From the NCBI GenBank assembly GCA_027624045.1, contig JAQBUE010000045.1:1-32892 (forward strand): a stretch of DNA of 32,892 nt. Direction: 5' to 3'. The stretch comes from Acidobacteriota bacterium (lineage in GTDB: Bacteria > Acidobacteriota > Terriglobia > Bryobacterales > UBA6623). The position numbers and the translations under genes are program-made. A model generated the notes under the pieces. The model did no database searches. It saw nothing but the letters and a program-made list of their open reading frames with translations, and was not told where the DNA came from. Shown one piece after another: positions 8,198-15,979 of this stretch; position 1 is the stretch's first letter; the number at the start of each line of letters is the position of its first letter.

Positions 8198-9358
8198 ATG
8201 GCAGCGAGCACAAGCGTACTGGATACGGAAACCACGGATGTAGCCGCGATCTTGCGGCGGATTGTTACGGTTGTTCTGTTACTTTTCGTCTTCCTGGTGG
8301 GGGTTCGAGCACTCGGCGACGGGTTCCATCTACTGGGAGCGAATGTTCTGAAGAGCTTCTTCCTGGCGACGGCGAATCCCTTCATCGGCCTGATGGTGGG
8401 CATCCTGGCGACCACCCTCGTGCAGAGTTCGTCCGTGACGACATAGATGGTTGTCGCACTGGTCGCCGCCCCTGATAACGCGCTGCCGCTTGCGAACGCA
8501 ATTCCGATGATCATGGGCGCCAACATCGGGACCACGGTCACGAATACAATCGTCTCGCTCGCGCACATGGGTAACGAGCAAGAGTTCCGGCGGGCCTACG
8601 CGGTCGCGACCTGTCATGACTTTTTCAATATCATCGCCGTCGCTGTCCTGCTGCCGCTCGAACTCTTGACCGGGGTACTCAGCAAGCTGGCCGGCGGCTT
8701 GGCCGCCATGGTGAGCGGCGCCGGCGGGCTTGCATTCGACAGCCCATTGAAAAGCCTGCTCAAAGCCGGCGCGGCGCCCATATTAGGCACCGCCAAGGCG
8801 TTCTTTGTTTCACCAGTCGCGCAGGGGTCGCTGATCGTCATATGTAGCGGTGTGCTGATCTTGTTCGGCTTGCTGATGCTCGTCAAGACTTTGCGCGCGG
8901 CGTTGATCGGAAATCTGGAATCCCGCATGGAAGGACTTCTGGGCGGTACCGGGATGACGGGAATACTGCTCGGCGTTGTCGTCACCGTGATGGTCCAGTC
9001 TAGCTCTATCACAACTTCACTTCTCGTGCCATTCGCGGCAGCGGGAGCGCTGACTCTCCGTCAAGCGTTTCCGATCGCGCTCGGAGCCAACATCGGCACC
9101 ACGGTCACGGCTCTGATGGCATCGCTGGCGGTGGCGGGCGTTAACGCGCAGGCAGGCATAACCATTGCATTGGTGCATCCATTGTTCAACGTTGTCGGGG
9201 CAGCCATGATCTATCCCGTTCCTGCCATCCGGGCCATTCCCCTTCGTCTGGCGGAGTCATTGGCGGAAATCGCTACGCGCTCGAAGAGCGTCGCGATCGC
9301 CTACACGCTCGTCATGTTCTACGGTATTCCCGCCTTGTTCGCGCTTCTTTTCCGCTAA
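8198..9358 (+). pseudogene. Na/Pi cotransporter (NptA/PNaS family), interrupted by an in-frame TAG
   Basis: Family members import phosphate with sodium through two inverted repeats, each with a QSSS motif. Here the first repeat reads VQSSSVTT, then TAG (8444-8446), then MVVALVAAPDN in the same frame. The second repeat reads VQSSSITTSLLVPFAAAG, so the stop replaces the Ser of repeat 1, consistent with TCG to TAG. Everything after it is intact, including two GANIGTTVT motifs and about eight membrane helices to residue 386. The stop is followed immediately by ATG (8447), so reinitiation could give an 82-residue and a 303-residue half. It is either a recent nonsense mutation, a sequencing error or a split gene. 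It sits downstream of the receiver and near the porin and PhoU-like gene. Confidence 0.85.
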
Positions 9359-9474
9359 TATCGCTTTGCCGGCTGGGTCAATCCCTTCCTGATCGAGGCC
9401 GGGTGTTCGCGGCGGCGAGTGCCGACCCGGAAGGGTGGCAGATCGGAAACGAGCGCTGTGCTAAGCTCGGGAAA

Positions 9475-9960
9475 ATGGAGCTTTCAGCGATTTTCAAGAG
9501 CCTTGGCGAGCCCGCTTTCGGTGAGCTCATCAAGAGTGTGTCGATCGGTGGGCTGCGGACTTTTCAGGTCTATAGTTCCTTTAAGATCCATGCCCGCCTC
9601 AACAAGGTGAATCGCGAAAGTTTGCGGAAGGCGACACCGCGGCTTTGGGAGCGCTTGGGGGCGGGCGACGAAGATCTGGCGCGTGAGCTGGCGCATGCCA
9701 TCCTCATTTGCCGTCTGCCAATGGTTGTCGAGGTGCTCGATTTTCTCGGCATCGCCCACGACGGCAACGGCTTCTTCGAAAAAGAGCAGTCGTTTGAAGG
9801 GAAGCTTGAGACAGGCTGGCAGCAGCGGGTTTTCGATCAGTTCCGGGAAAAGCATCCAACGCCGCTGCTGCTGCTTTACATCAATCATCTCGACCGCGAG
9901 ATCGCGGAGCCGGCGGAGCCCTTTGTGGACGGCGAGGCGAAAGTAGCGAACGATGGCTAA
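9475..9960 (+). CDS. Uncharacterised cytoplasmic protein coupled to phosphofructokinase
   Basis: I do not recognise the family. The 161-residue product has no signal peptide or membrane segment and is mostly helical (ELIKSVSIGGLRTFQVYSSFKIHARLNK near the start, LARELAHAILICRLPMVVEVLDFLGI in the middle), with an acidic C-terminus. The start ATG 9475 is preceded by GGGA; a longer frame from GTG 9403 has no support. Its stop overlaps the start of the phosphofructokinase gene by 8 nt, so the two are translationally coupled and may work together. A regulatory or accessory role for that enzyme is inference only. Confidence 0.65.
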   Translation: MELSAIFKSLGEPAFGELIKSVSIGGLRTFQVYSSFKIHARLNKVNRESLRKATPRLWERLGAGDEDLARELAHAILICRLPMVVEVLDFLGIAHDGNGFFEKEQSFEGKLETGWQQRVFDQFREKHPTPLLLLYINHLDREIAEPAEPFVDGEAKVANDG

Positions 9961-11128
9961 GAAGCGGATCGGCATACTCACCGGCGGAGGGGATGTTCCC
10001 GGCCTCAATGCCGTCATCAAGTCAGTCGTTTATGGTGCGACCCAGACCGGCGACTACGACGTCGTCGGCATTCGCCGTGGCTGGATGGGTCTAACGCACG
10101 CGAACATCGAGAACGGGATGGATGACGAGTTCATCCTGCCTCTCGATCGCGAGAACACACGGCGCATCGATCGCACAGGAGGCACGTTTCTCCACACGTC
10201 GCGCACGAAGCCGTCCCGAATTCGCGTTGAGAGCCTGCCGCCGCATGTGCAAGCGCGACTCGGTTCCGTCAAGGAAGTGGAACCAGGAGTTGTTGACATG
10301 ACGCCAATCGTGCTCGAGAACCTGCAGCGGCTAGGTATCGACGATCTGCTCACAATCGGCGGCGACGATACGCTGAGCTATTCATCCGTGCTGCACCACG
10401 CGGGCTTTCCTGTCGTCGCTGTGCCGAAGACGATGGATAACGATGTGCCCGGCACGGAATATTGCATCGGCTTTTCCACCGCTCTGACTCGCGCCGCCGA
10501 CGCCGTGCGGCGCCAACGAACAACCATCGGCTCACATGAGCGCATCGGCATTTTCCGGATTTTTGGACGTGACGCCGGTTTCACGGCTCTGTATACGGCC
10601 TATGTGGCCTCGATTCGTTGCTGCATCCCGGAGTGTCCTTTCGATCTGGAACAACTGATCGATGTGCTTGTCGAGGACAAGAGGAACAACCCCAGCCGCT
10701 ATGCCTTGATCGTGCTCTCGGAGGGCGCTAGTTGGAAAGGCCGAGAGGTGCAGGAATATGGCGAGCCCGACCCTTACGGTCACCGCAAGAAGGTCAACGT
10801 GGCGGAGGCGCTGAGCGACGAGGTCAAGAGACAGTCGGGCCAGGAAACACTCGTCAGCGACCTGACGTATGATTTGCGCAGCGGCAGCCCCGACTTCCTC
10901 GACAAGATGATCGCTTACACCTTCGCGACGATGGCGGTCGAGTGTATCTCTGATCGCGGAAGCGGGCGCATGATGGCCATCCGCGGCGGGTGCTACGCCG
11001 ATATCGAGATCCCCGATCCCAAAGTAGGCGCCCGGCGCGTGGATATCGATACGATGTACAACCGCGAACGCTTCCGGCCGAACTATGGCGCTAAGCGCGG
11101 GCTGCCAGTCTTCTTGACGCGGGCCTGA
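9953..11128 (+). CDS. pfkA: 6-phosphofructokinase, PPi-dependent type by motif
   Basis: The enzyme phosphorylates fructose 6-phosphate to fructose 1,6-bisphosphate. The 391-residue product has the nucleotide/phosphate loop GILTGGGDVPGLNA (7-20), TIGGDDT (134-140), PKTMDND (158-164) and FGRDAG (204-209). In ATP-dependent enzymes the first motif is GGDGS and the second starts PGTIDND. The Asp in GGDD and the Lys in PKT are the known marks of PPi-dependent members, which also work in the reverse direction. The phosphoryl donor is therefore predicted to be pyrophosphate, which would suit a phosphate-linked neighbourhood, but this is a motif call only. The start overlaps the preceding unknown gene by 8 nt. 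Confidence 0.9.
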   Translation: MAKKRIGILTGGGDVPGLNAVIKSVVYGATQTGDYDVVGIRRGWMGLTHANIENGMDDEFILPLDRENTRRIDRTGGTFLHTSRTKPSRIRVESLPPHVQARLGSVKEVEPGVVDMTPIVLENLQRLGIDDLLTIGGDDTLSYSSVLHHAGFPVVAVPKTMDNDVPGTEYCIGFSTALTRAADAVRRQRTTIGSHERIGIFRIFGRDAGFTALYTAYVASIRCCIPECPFDLEQLIDVLVEDKRNNPSRYALIVLSEGASWKGREVQEYGEPDPYGHRKKVNVAEALSDEVKRQSGQETLVSDLTYDLRSGSPDFLDKMIAYTFATMAVECISDRGSGRMMAIRGGCYADIEIPDPKVGARRVDIDTMYNRERFRPNYGAKRGLPVFLTRA

Positions 11129-11290
11129 CACACATCTCTTTGAGGCGGCCTGCCGCGCAAGGGTAGGGCGCATGCGTGTTCGCGGACATGAGCGCCGACT
11201 AAGAGCCTCCACCGTTCGCTTGATCGGCGCCAGGTGATGGGAAGCATGATCGTGGAGTGGACTGATCAGACTCTTCAGACCTGACGAAGG

Positions 11291-11296
11291 TAGAAT
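11291..11296 (+). promoter_or_regulatory. -10-like box just upstream of glutamate dehydrogenase
   Basis: TAGAAT lies only 9 nt before the ATG at 11306, with no clear -35 box at the usual distance and no Shine-Dalgarno between. This arrangement suggests a leaderless or very short-leader transcript. Inference only. Confidence 0.35.
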
Positions 11297-11305
11297 AAGC
11301 CCGCC

Positions 11306-12547
11306 ATGCAGCGAATCCCCTCCATTAAGGAAACACACGACGCATTCCTTCGTAGCGCCTGCGAATCCCTAGGTTACGACCAACAGACATATGAGGTGCT
11401 TTTGATTGCTGCGCGCGAGGTGCGCGTTGAGTTGCCGTTGCGGCGCGATGACGGCAGTCTCGTGGTCTACAACGGGTACCGAGTCCAGCACCATAATGCC
11501 CGCGGGCCCTACAAGGGCGGCCTACGCTATCACCCCGATGTGAACATGACGGATGTTCGAGGGCTGGCGTGTCTCATGTCGCTTAAGACCGCGCTTGTGG
11601 ACATCCCTTTGGGTGGAGCCAAGGGCGGTATCGACTGCGATCCGGGCTCGCTGTCGGAACGAGAGTTGGAGACGCTGACACGCAAGTTCGTGCAACGGAT
11701 GCATCGGCTCATCGGGCCGAATCTCGACATTCCAGCGCCCGATGTGGGAACCAACGCGCAGGTAATGGCTTGGATTCAGGATGAGTACTCGAAGATCTAC
11801 GGCTACAGCCCCGCCGTCGTCACCGGGAAGCCGGTAGAAACCGGTGGCTCACCCGGTCGGGAGGAGGCGACGGGGCGGGACGTCTCCATTGTGATCAAGG
11901 AGTACGCGCATCACTGTGGGGAGAAACTCAAGGGCAAGACGGCCGCGATTCAGGGCTTTGGCAATGTTGGCGCCCATGCAGCGCAGTTTCTTTTCGAAAT
12001 GGGCATGAGGGTCGTGGCAGTCAACGATGTGCGCGGAGGGATTCATGACTCGGAAGGGCTGCCGATCGACAAAGTGCTCGAACACTTCAAGAAGGCCGGC
12101 ACAGTGGCCGGCTTCCCCGGTGCGGACTCGATTGATAATGGAGGCTTGCTCGCCCTGCGGTGCGACTACCTCGTTCCGGCCGCGCTTGGAGGCGTAATCC
12201 ATCGCCGTAACGCCGGTCATGTTCAAGCCAAAGTAGTTGCCGAAGCGGCGGACGCTCCGGTCACCGAACCGGCGAACCAGATTCTCTGCCAGCGCGGTGT
12301 GAGCGTCCTGCCCGGCATCCTCGTCGGTGCGGGCGGCGTGACGGTCAGTTATTTCGAGTGGGTGCAGAACCTGCAACATTTCCGCTGGACGCTGGAGGAA
12401 ATCGAACAACGGCTCCACGACAAGCTCGTGGAGGCTTGCCGAGCCGTTTTTGAACTAGCGAAGGACGACAAGTGTTCCTACCGTTTGTCCGCCTATCAGA
12501 TTGCGACGCGCCGGCTCAAAGAATCATTCTTCGCGGCGGGGATCTAG
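11306..12547 (+). CDS. Glu/Leu/Phe/Val dehydrogenase, probably glutamate dehydrogenase
   Basis: It would catalyse reversible oxidative deamination of glutamate to 2-oxoglutarate and ammonia in the cytoplasm. The 413-residue length fits the small hexameric type. Motifs in order are GPYKGGLRYHP (68-77, substrate Lys), VDIPLGGAKGGI (98-109, catalytic Lys), DIPAPDVGT (141-149) and the Rossmann loop IQGFGNVG (215-222). EAADAPVTEPA and PGILVGAGGVTVSYFEWVQN are the usual C-terminal family blocks. The start ATG is fixed by the MQRIPSIKETHDAF opening; no Shine-Dalgarno is visible. Preference for glutamate over other amino acids is the usual inference for this subgroup. Confidence 0.92.
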   Translation: MQRIPSIKETHDAFLRSACESLGYDQQTYEVLLIAAREVRVELPLRRDDGSLVVYNGYRVQHHNARGPYKGGLRYHPDVNMTDVRGLACLMSLKTALVDIPLGGAKGGIDCDPGSLSERELETLTRKFVQRMHRLIGPNLDIPAPDVGTNAQVMAWIQDEYSKIYGYSPAVVTGKPVETGGSPGREEATGRDVSIVIKEYAHHCGEKLKGKTAAIQGFGNVGAHAAQFLFEMGMRVVAVNDVRGGIHDSEGLPIDKVLEHFKKAGTVAGFPGADSIDNGGLLALRCDYLVPAALGGVIHRRNAGHVQAKVVAEAADAPVTEPANQILCQRGVSVLPGILVGAGGVTVSYFEWVQNLQHFRWTLEEIEQRLHDKLVEACRAVFELAKDDKCSYRLSAYQIATRRLKESFFAAGI

Positions 12548-12618
12548 CCCGCAACTCATCGCGATCGCAATGACTCCGTCTTGCTAACGTGGGCCCTAAC
12601 ACGCTTTGCTGTGGAGCG

Positions 12619-12642
12619 GCCGGCCGTGTGAGGGTGGCCGGC
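12619..12642. terminator. GC-rich hairpin between convergent genes
   Basis: GCCGGCC (12619-12625) and GGCCGGC (12636-12642) form a 7-bp stem with a 10-nt loop, between the glutamate dehydrogenase stop and the convergent reductase remnant. There is no U tract, so it may only weakly terminate. Confidence 0.3.
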
Positions 12643-12645
12643 AGG

Positions 12646-14058
12646 CTACTTCTGTCGTTGCGAGATGGCGCGGTAGATCTCGTCGATCTCCGTGAGCTTG
12701 ACGCGAGGGCGTCCGGCTTCGCGGCCCCGTTCCTGCTCAAGCTTGTCAACAGTCATCCAGTCGCTATACGTGACGTGGGCGAGACCCCGTTCGCGGAGGA
12801 GTGCACCCACCGACTCGAGATCGGTTTGCGTCGGCTGTAGTGTCTGCCCGCGGCCCGCATCATCCAGCAGGCATTCAACTGTCTCGCGTGCATCGGCCTT
12901 GCTCGCCCCAATCAGGCCATGGGGACCACGCTTGATTCAACCGGAAACGTAGAGTCCCGGAAGAGGCTGCCCGCCGGCGGGATTGGTGATGCGCCCTCGT
13001 TCGTTTGGGATCACGCCCCGCTCGGCCACAAACGGCAAACCCGGCAGTGATATCCCTCGATACCCCACTGCGCGGAAGACCAGACGGGCCTCGACAGTTA
13101 CGACATGATCCGTCGGGCGCGGCCGAAGAGAGCCGTCCCCAGCTCGATACAACTCGTTGCGCACGCAGCGAACCGCCTCCACCCTGCCTTGCTGGTCCCC
13201 AATGATCTCTGTGGGCGAGAGAAGAAAGCGGAGATGTAAGGTCTTGCGCTTGCCGGCTTCACTGGCGCCGGCGAGACCCCGGAGTGCTTGAAAGACTTTC
13301 TCACTCGGTGGGTCTGAAGCCAACTCTTCCCGGCTTGCCTCATCGAGTTCTATCTCTTCCGGTTCGACCGTCACGGCCGTATCGGCAAGAGAGCTGAGTT
13401 CGCGAATCGTCTTCAGACTGAACCGTGCTTGTGCCGCTCCCCGCCGGCCAATCACAGAAACCCGCGAGATCCGGGCGCTGCCGAGCGCTTTGAGCGCATA
13501 GTCGGCAATATCCGTATTGGCGAGTTCGCCGGGCGTGCGGCAAAGGATGCGCGCGATATCCGCCGCCACATTTCCATTGCCGATTACAACCGCCGACGAG
13601 CCACTGAGGTCAAAATGAAGGTGTGAGTAGTCGGGAGCGCCGTTATACCAGGCGACGAATTGGCGTGCGGAGTGGACTCCATCGAGCTTCTCACCGGGAA
13701 TGCCCAGAGCGCGATCGGCCTGTGCCCCGCAAGCGAAGATGATGTGATGGAATCGCTGACGCAGGTCGTCAAGCGATACCTCGGTTCCAAACTCGATATC
13801 ACCGAAGAACCGAAATCGAGGGTCGCTAGCCAGATTGTGGTAGTAGTTGACGACTGACTTGACACGGGGATGATCGGGAGCAACACCGCTCCTGACGAGC
13901 CCGAAAGGTATCGGGAGCCGGTCAAACATGTCGACGCGAAGCGCCAGATCATGTTCCTCGAACAGCCGCTCAACGGTGTAAAAGCCCGCCGGGCCAGACC
14001 CAATGATCGCGACGCGCAAGGGATTCTGCTCGCTGCCCCCTGGCCTTGCCGAGTCCAT
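12646..14058 (-). pseudogene. Ferredoxin-NADP reductase (adrenodoxin reductase type), cut by an in-frame TGA
   Basis: The family moves electrons between NADPH and ferredoxin using FAD. The FAD loop AIIGSGPAGFYTVERL, the RSGVAPDHP block and the NADP motif VIGNGNVAADIARIL are all intact. The open frame ends after LPGLYVSG at TGA (12937-12939). Relatives read VSGWxKRGPxGxIG there. The same frame continues past the TGA with IKRGPHGLIGASKADARETV and about 75 more residues to TAG at 12646-12648, so one Trp codon (TGG) has become TGA. The start ATG 14058 has GAGGAG 6-7 nt upstream. As written, the product is 373 residues and lacks the C-terminal cap over the FAD, so it is probably inactive unless the stop is an error. 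Confidence 0.85.
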
Positions 14059-14133
14059 CGCTGTCTCCTCTGCTGGATCTAGTATACGGCTGGGACCGTC
14101 TTTCCCCTTCAAGAGCGATCCGTCGCGCACGGG

Positions 14134-14162
14134 TTGACAGTATGTATTGGGTAACCTAGAAT
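14134..14162 (+). promoter_or_regulatory. Near-consensus sigma-70 promoter of the porin/CuA/diheme operon
   Basis: A perfect -35 TTGACA (14134-14139), a 17-bp spacer and a -10 TAGAAT (14157-14162) make this the strongest promoter in the window. Transcription would start near 14169, leaving a leader of about 12 nt before the ATG at 14181, with no Shine-Dalgarno. Confidence 0.75.
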
Positions 14163-14173
14163 TGTATTTCTAG
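14156..14173. promoter_or_regulatory. Palindromic candidate operator over the -10 box
   Basis: CTAGAA (14156-14161), six spacer bases and TTCTAG (14168-14173) form a perfect 6-bp inverted repeat. It covers the -10 box and the expected transcription start, where a repressor would block initiation. The regulator is not known and no adjacent regulator gene is present. Confidence 0.5.
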
Positions 14174-14180
14174 TCGCCTG

Positions 14181-15596
14181 ATGAAAAATTTAGCTTTAGC
14201 TAATTTAAGTGCGCTTGCCTGCCGGCTCGTAACCGTCAGCTTGCTCGTCGCGCCCCTCTGCGGCCAGAACTCTCAGCCCGCCCAAGTCGACCCCGTCGAA
14301 GCCCGTTTCGAAATGCTGGAAGCAAGAATCAGGCAGCTTGAAGCCGAGCTTGCCGCCCTGAAGGGACAAGACGCGGAATCACCGGAAGAGGCCGAGGCCA
14401 CACCGCAACAGGCCGTGATTGCGCCTCCGGCTGCTGCTCCGCAGGCGGCCCCAACTCCCCAATCAACTGCCGCGGCTCAACCCGTCGAACGGCCTCTGCC
14501 CATGGCCGAAGTCATCCCGACCGATGTCACCCGGTCCAGCCGTGAGTACTCCACCGAAACGCGCATGCCCTTCTCGGGCTACATGGACTCCCACTTCAAT
14601 AAGCCCGAGGGCGATCCGGCGGTCGCCGATTTCCACCGCTTCGTCCTGCTCTTCGGACACAGCTTCAGCGACCGCATCCAGTTCTGGTCCGAACTCGAAC
14701 TCGAACACGCCCTCGTCGAAGGAGGTGAGCCCACGGGTGAACTCGAACTCGAGCAGGCCTATCTCGATTTCCTCATCAAGCCCTGGCTGAACTTCCGCTC
14801 CGGCATCATGCTCGCCCCGGTCGGTCTCATCAACGAGCGCCACGAGCCCCCGACCTTCAACGGTGTCGAGCGGCCCTTCGTCGATACGGTGATTCTCCCG
14901 ACAACGTGGTTCGAGCCCGGCGCGGGCGTCTTCGGCGATCTCGGCGGCGGTTTCGTCTACAAGGCCTACATGATGGCACCCCTGAATGCCTCGAACTTCA
15001 ACGCCGAAGACGGCATTCGCGACGGCCGCCAGAAAGCCTTTGAGTCGATTGCGCAGAACCCCGCTATCACCGGTCGCCTGGAATACCACGGCTTGCCTGG
15101 GCTCTCGCTCGGCGGCAGTTTCTGGACCGGCAAGAGCGGTTTCGCCACGCCCGGCATCAACCCGCGCGTCAACGTCTTCGAGATCGATGGGCGCTTCAGC
15201 GTTTCGCGGTTCGACTTTCGCGGAGAGTGGGCCAACGTAAATCTCGACCAGACCGAGCGGCTGAACTCACTGCTGCAACGCACTTCCGGCGTCAACCCCA
15301 ACATCGCCGAAAGAATGCGCGGCTTCTACGCCGAGGGCGCCTACCACCTATTGCCCCTCAGGCAGCGCTATGATCTCGTCGCCTTTTCGCGCTACGAGAA
15401 CTTCGACACCCAAAGCCGCATGGCGCGGGGCTTCGTGCCTCTCAAGGAGTTCGATCGCGACGCGCTCGTCACCGGACTGACGTTCTTCCCCGAGCCCGAC
15501 ATCGCCTTGAAGTTCGACTACACCGTGATGCGAAATCAAAGCCGGCTCATGAAGGCCCGCAATGCGGTGAACCTGGGAATCGGGTGGTGGTTCTGA
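14181..15596 (+). CDS. Outer-membrane porin with N-terminal coiled coil
   Basis: The 471-residue product has a signal peptide (LVTVSLLVAPLCGQ). A heptad coiled coil follows (FEMLEARIRQLEAELAALK, about residues 44-62), then an Ala/Pro/Gln-rich linker, then a beta-barrel ending in Phe (NLGIGWWF). Strand-like stretches include FHRFVLLFGHSFSDRIQFWSELE and LEQAYLDFLIKPWLNFRSG. The coiled-coil-plus-barrel plan recalls trimeric porins anchored to peptidoglycan. The substrate is unknown. Its stop overlaps the next start (TGATG), so it heads a coupled operon with a CuA protein and a diheme oxidoreductase. That suggests it passes a substrate or metal used by them. Confidence 0.8.
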   Translation: MKNLALANLSALACRLVTVSLLVAPLCGQNSQPAQVDPVEARFEMLEARIRQLEAELAALKGQDAESPEEAEATPQQAVIAPPAAAPQAAPTPQSTAAAQPVERPLPMAEVIPTDVTRSSREYSTETRMPFSGYMDSHFNKPEGDPAVADFHRFVLLFGHSFSDRIQFWSELELEHALVEGGEPTGELELEQAYLDFLIKPWLNFRSGIMLAPVGLINERHEPPTFNGVERPFVDTVILPTTWFEPGAGVFGDLGGGFVYKAYMMAPLNASNFNAEDGIRDGRQKAFESIAQNPAITGRLEYHGLPGLSLGGSFWTGKSGFATPGINPRVNVFEIDGRFSVSRFDFRGEWANVNLDQTERLNSLLQRTSGVNPNIAERMRGFYAEGAYHLLPLRQRYDLVAFSRYENFDTQSRMARGFVPLKEFDRDALVTGLTFFPEPDIALKFDYTVMRNQSRLMKARNAVNLGIGWWF

Positions 15597-15979
15597 TGAT
15601 CTACAAACGCCAAACAATTTCCCTGCTCCTCCTGATTTCGTTCTGTCTGCTCGTGCTGCCGTCGGCCGAAGTCGGCGCCGGGGCGGGCGGTGAGAAAGCC
15701 GACCGCGTTATCAATGTTGTCGCGGAGCGATTCAGCTTCGTCCCCTCTGTCATCCATCTGAAACAAGGCGAAGTCGTCGAGTTGAGAATCCGCAGCCTCG
15801 ATACGAATCACGGCTTCCGCATCCGCGAAGCCGGCGTCAATGTGATCGTCCCTAAGCGCGGCCGCGGCGATGCCCGCATTCTTTTCCGCGCCCAGGAAAA
15901 GGGAGTCTTTCCCTTCGATTGCTCGAAGGCTTGTGGCGCGGGCCACACCATCATGCGCGGCCGGATTGTCGTCAAATGA
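15596..15979 (+). CDS. Exported CuA-type cupredoxin
   Basis: This 127-residue protein has an N-terminal hydrophobic segment (about residues 8-24, signal peptide or anchor) and one cupredoxin domain. The ligands of a binuclear CuA centre are all present: H72 in DTNHGF, then C109-x3-C113-x3-H117-x2-M120 in CSKACGAGHTIM, the same spacing as in cytochrome c oxidase subunit II and nitrous oxide reductase. It lacks the two-helix anchor of a normal subunit II and no oxidase subunit I is nearby. It is therefore best read as a stand-alone periplasmic electron carrier. The start overlaps the porin stop and the stop overlaps the next start (ATGA), so all three genes are coupled. Confidence 0.85.
   Translation: MIYKRQTISLLLLISFCLLVLPSAEVGAGAGGEKADRVINVVAERFSFVPSVIHLKQGEVVELRIRSLDTNHGFRIREAGVNVIVPKRGRGDARILFRAQEKGVFPFDCSKACGAGHTIMRGRIVVK

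Noticed and set aside
8447..9358. Treating the 303-residue frame alone as a complete transporter
   Set aside because: It starts right after the in-frame stop and lacks the first QSSS repeat and N-terminal helices; the full gene starts at 8198.
12937..12939. UGA read as Trp or selenocysteine in the reductase
   Set aside because: UGA ends several intact genes here, and no selenocysteine stem-loop or Cys-type position is seen; relatives have Trp.
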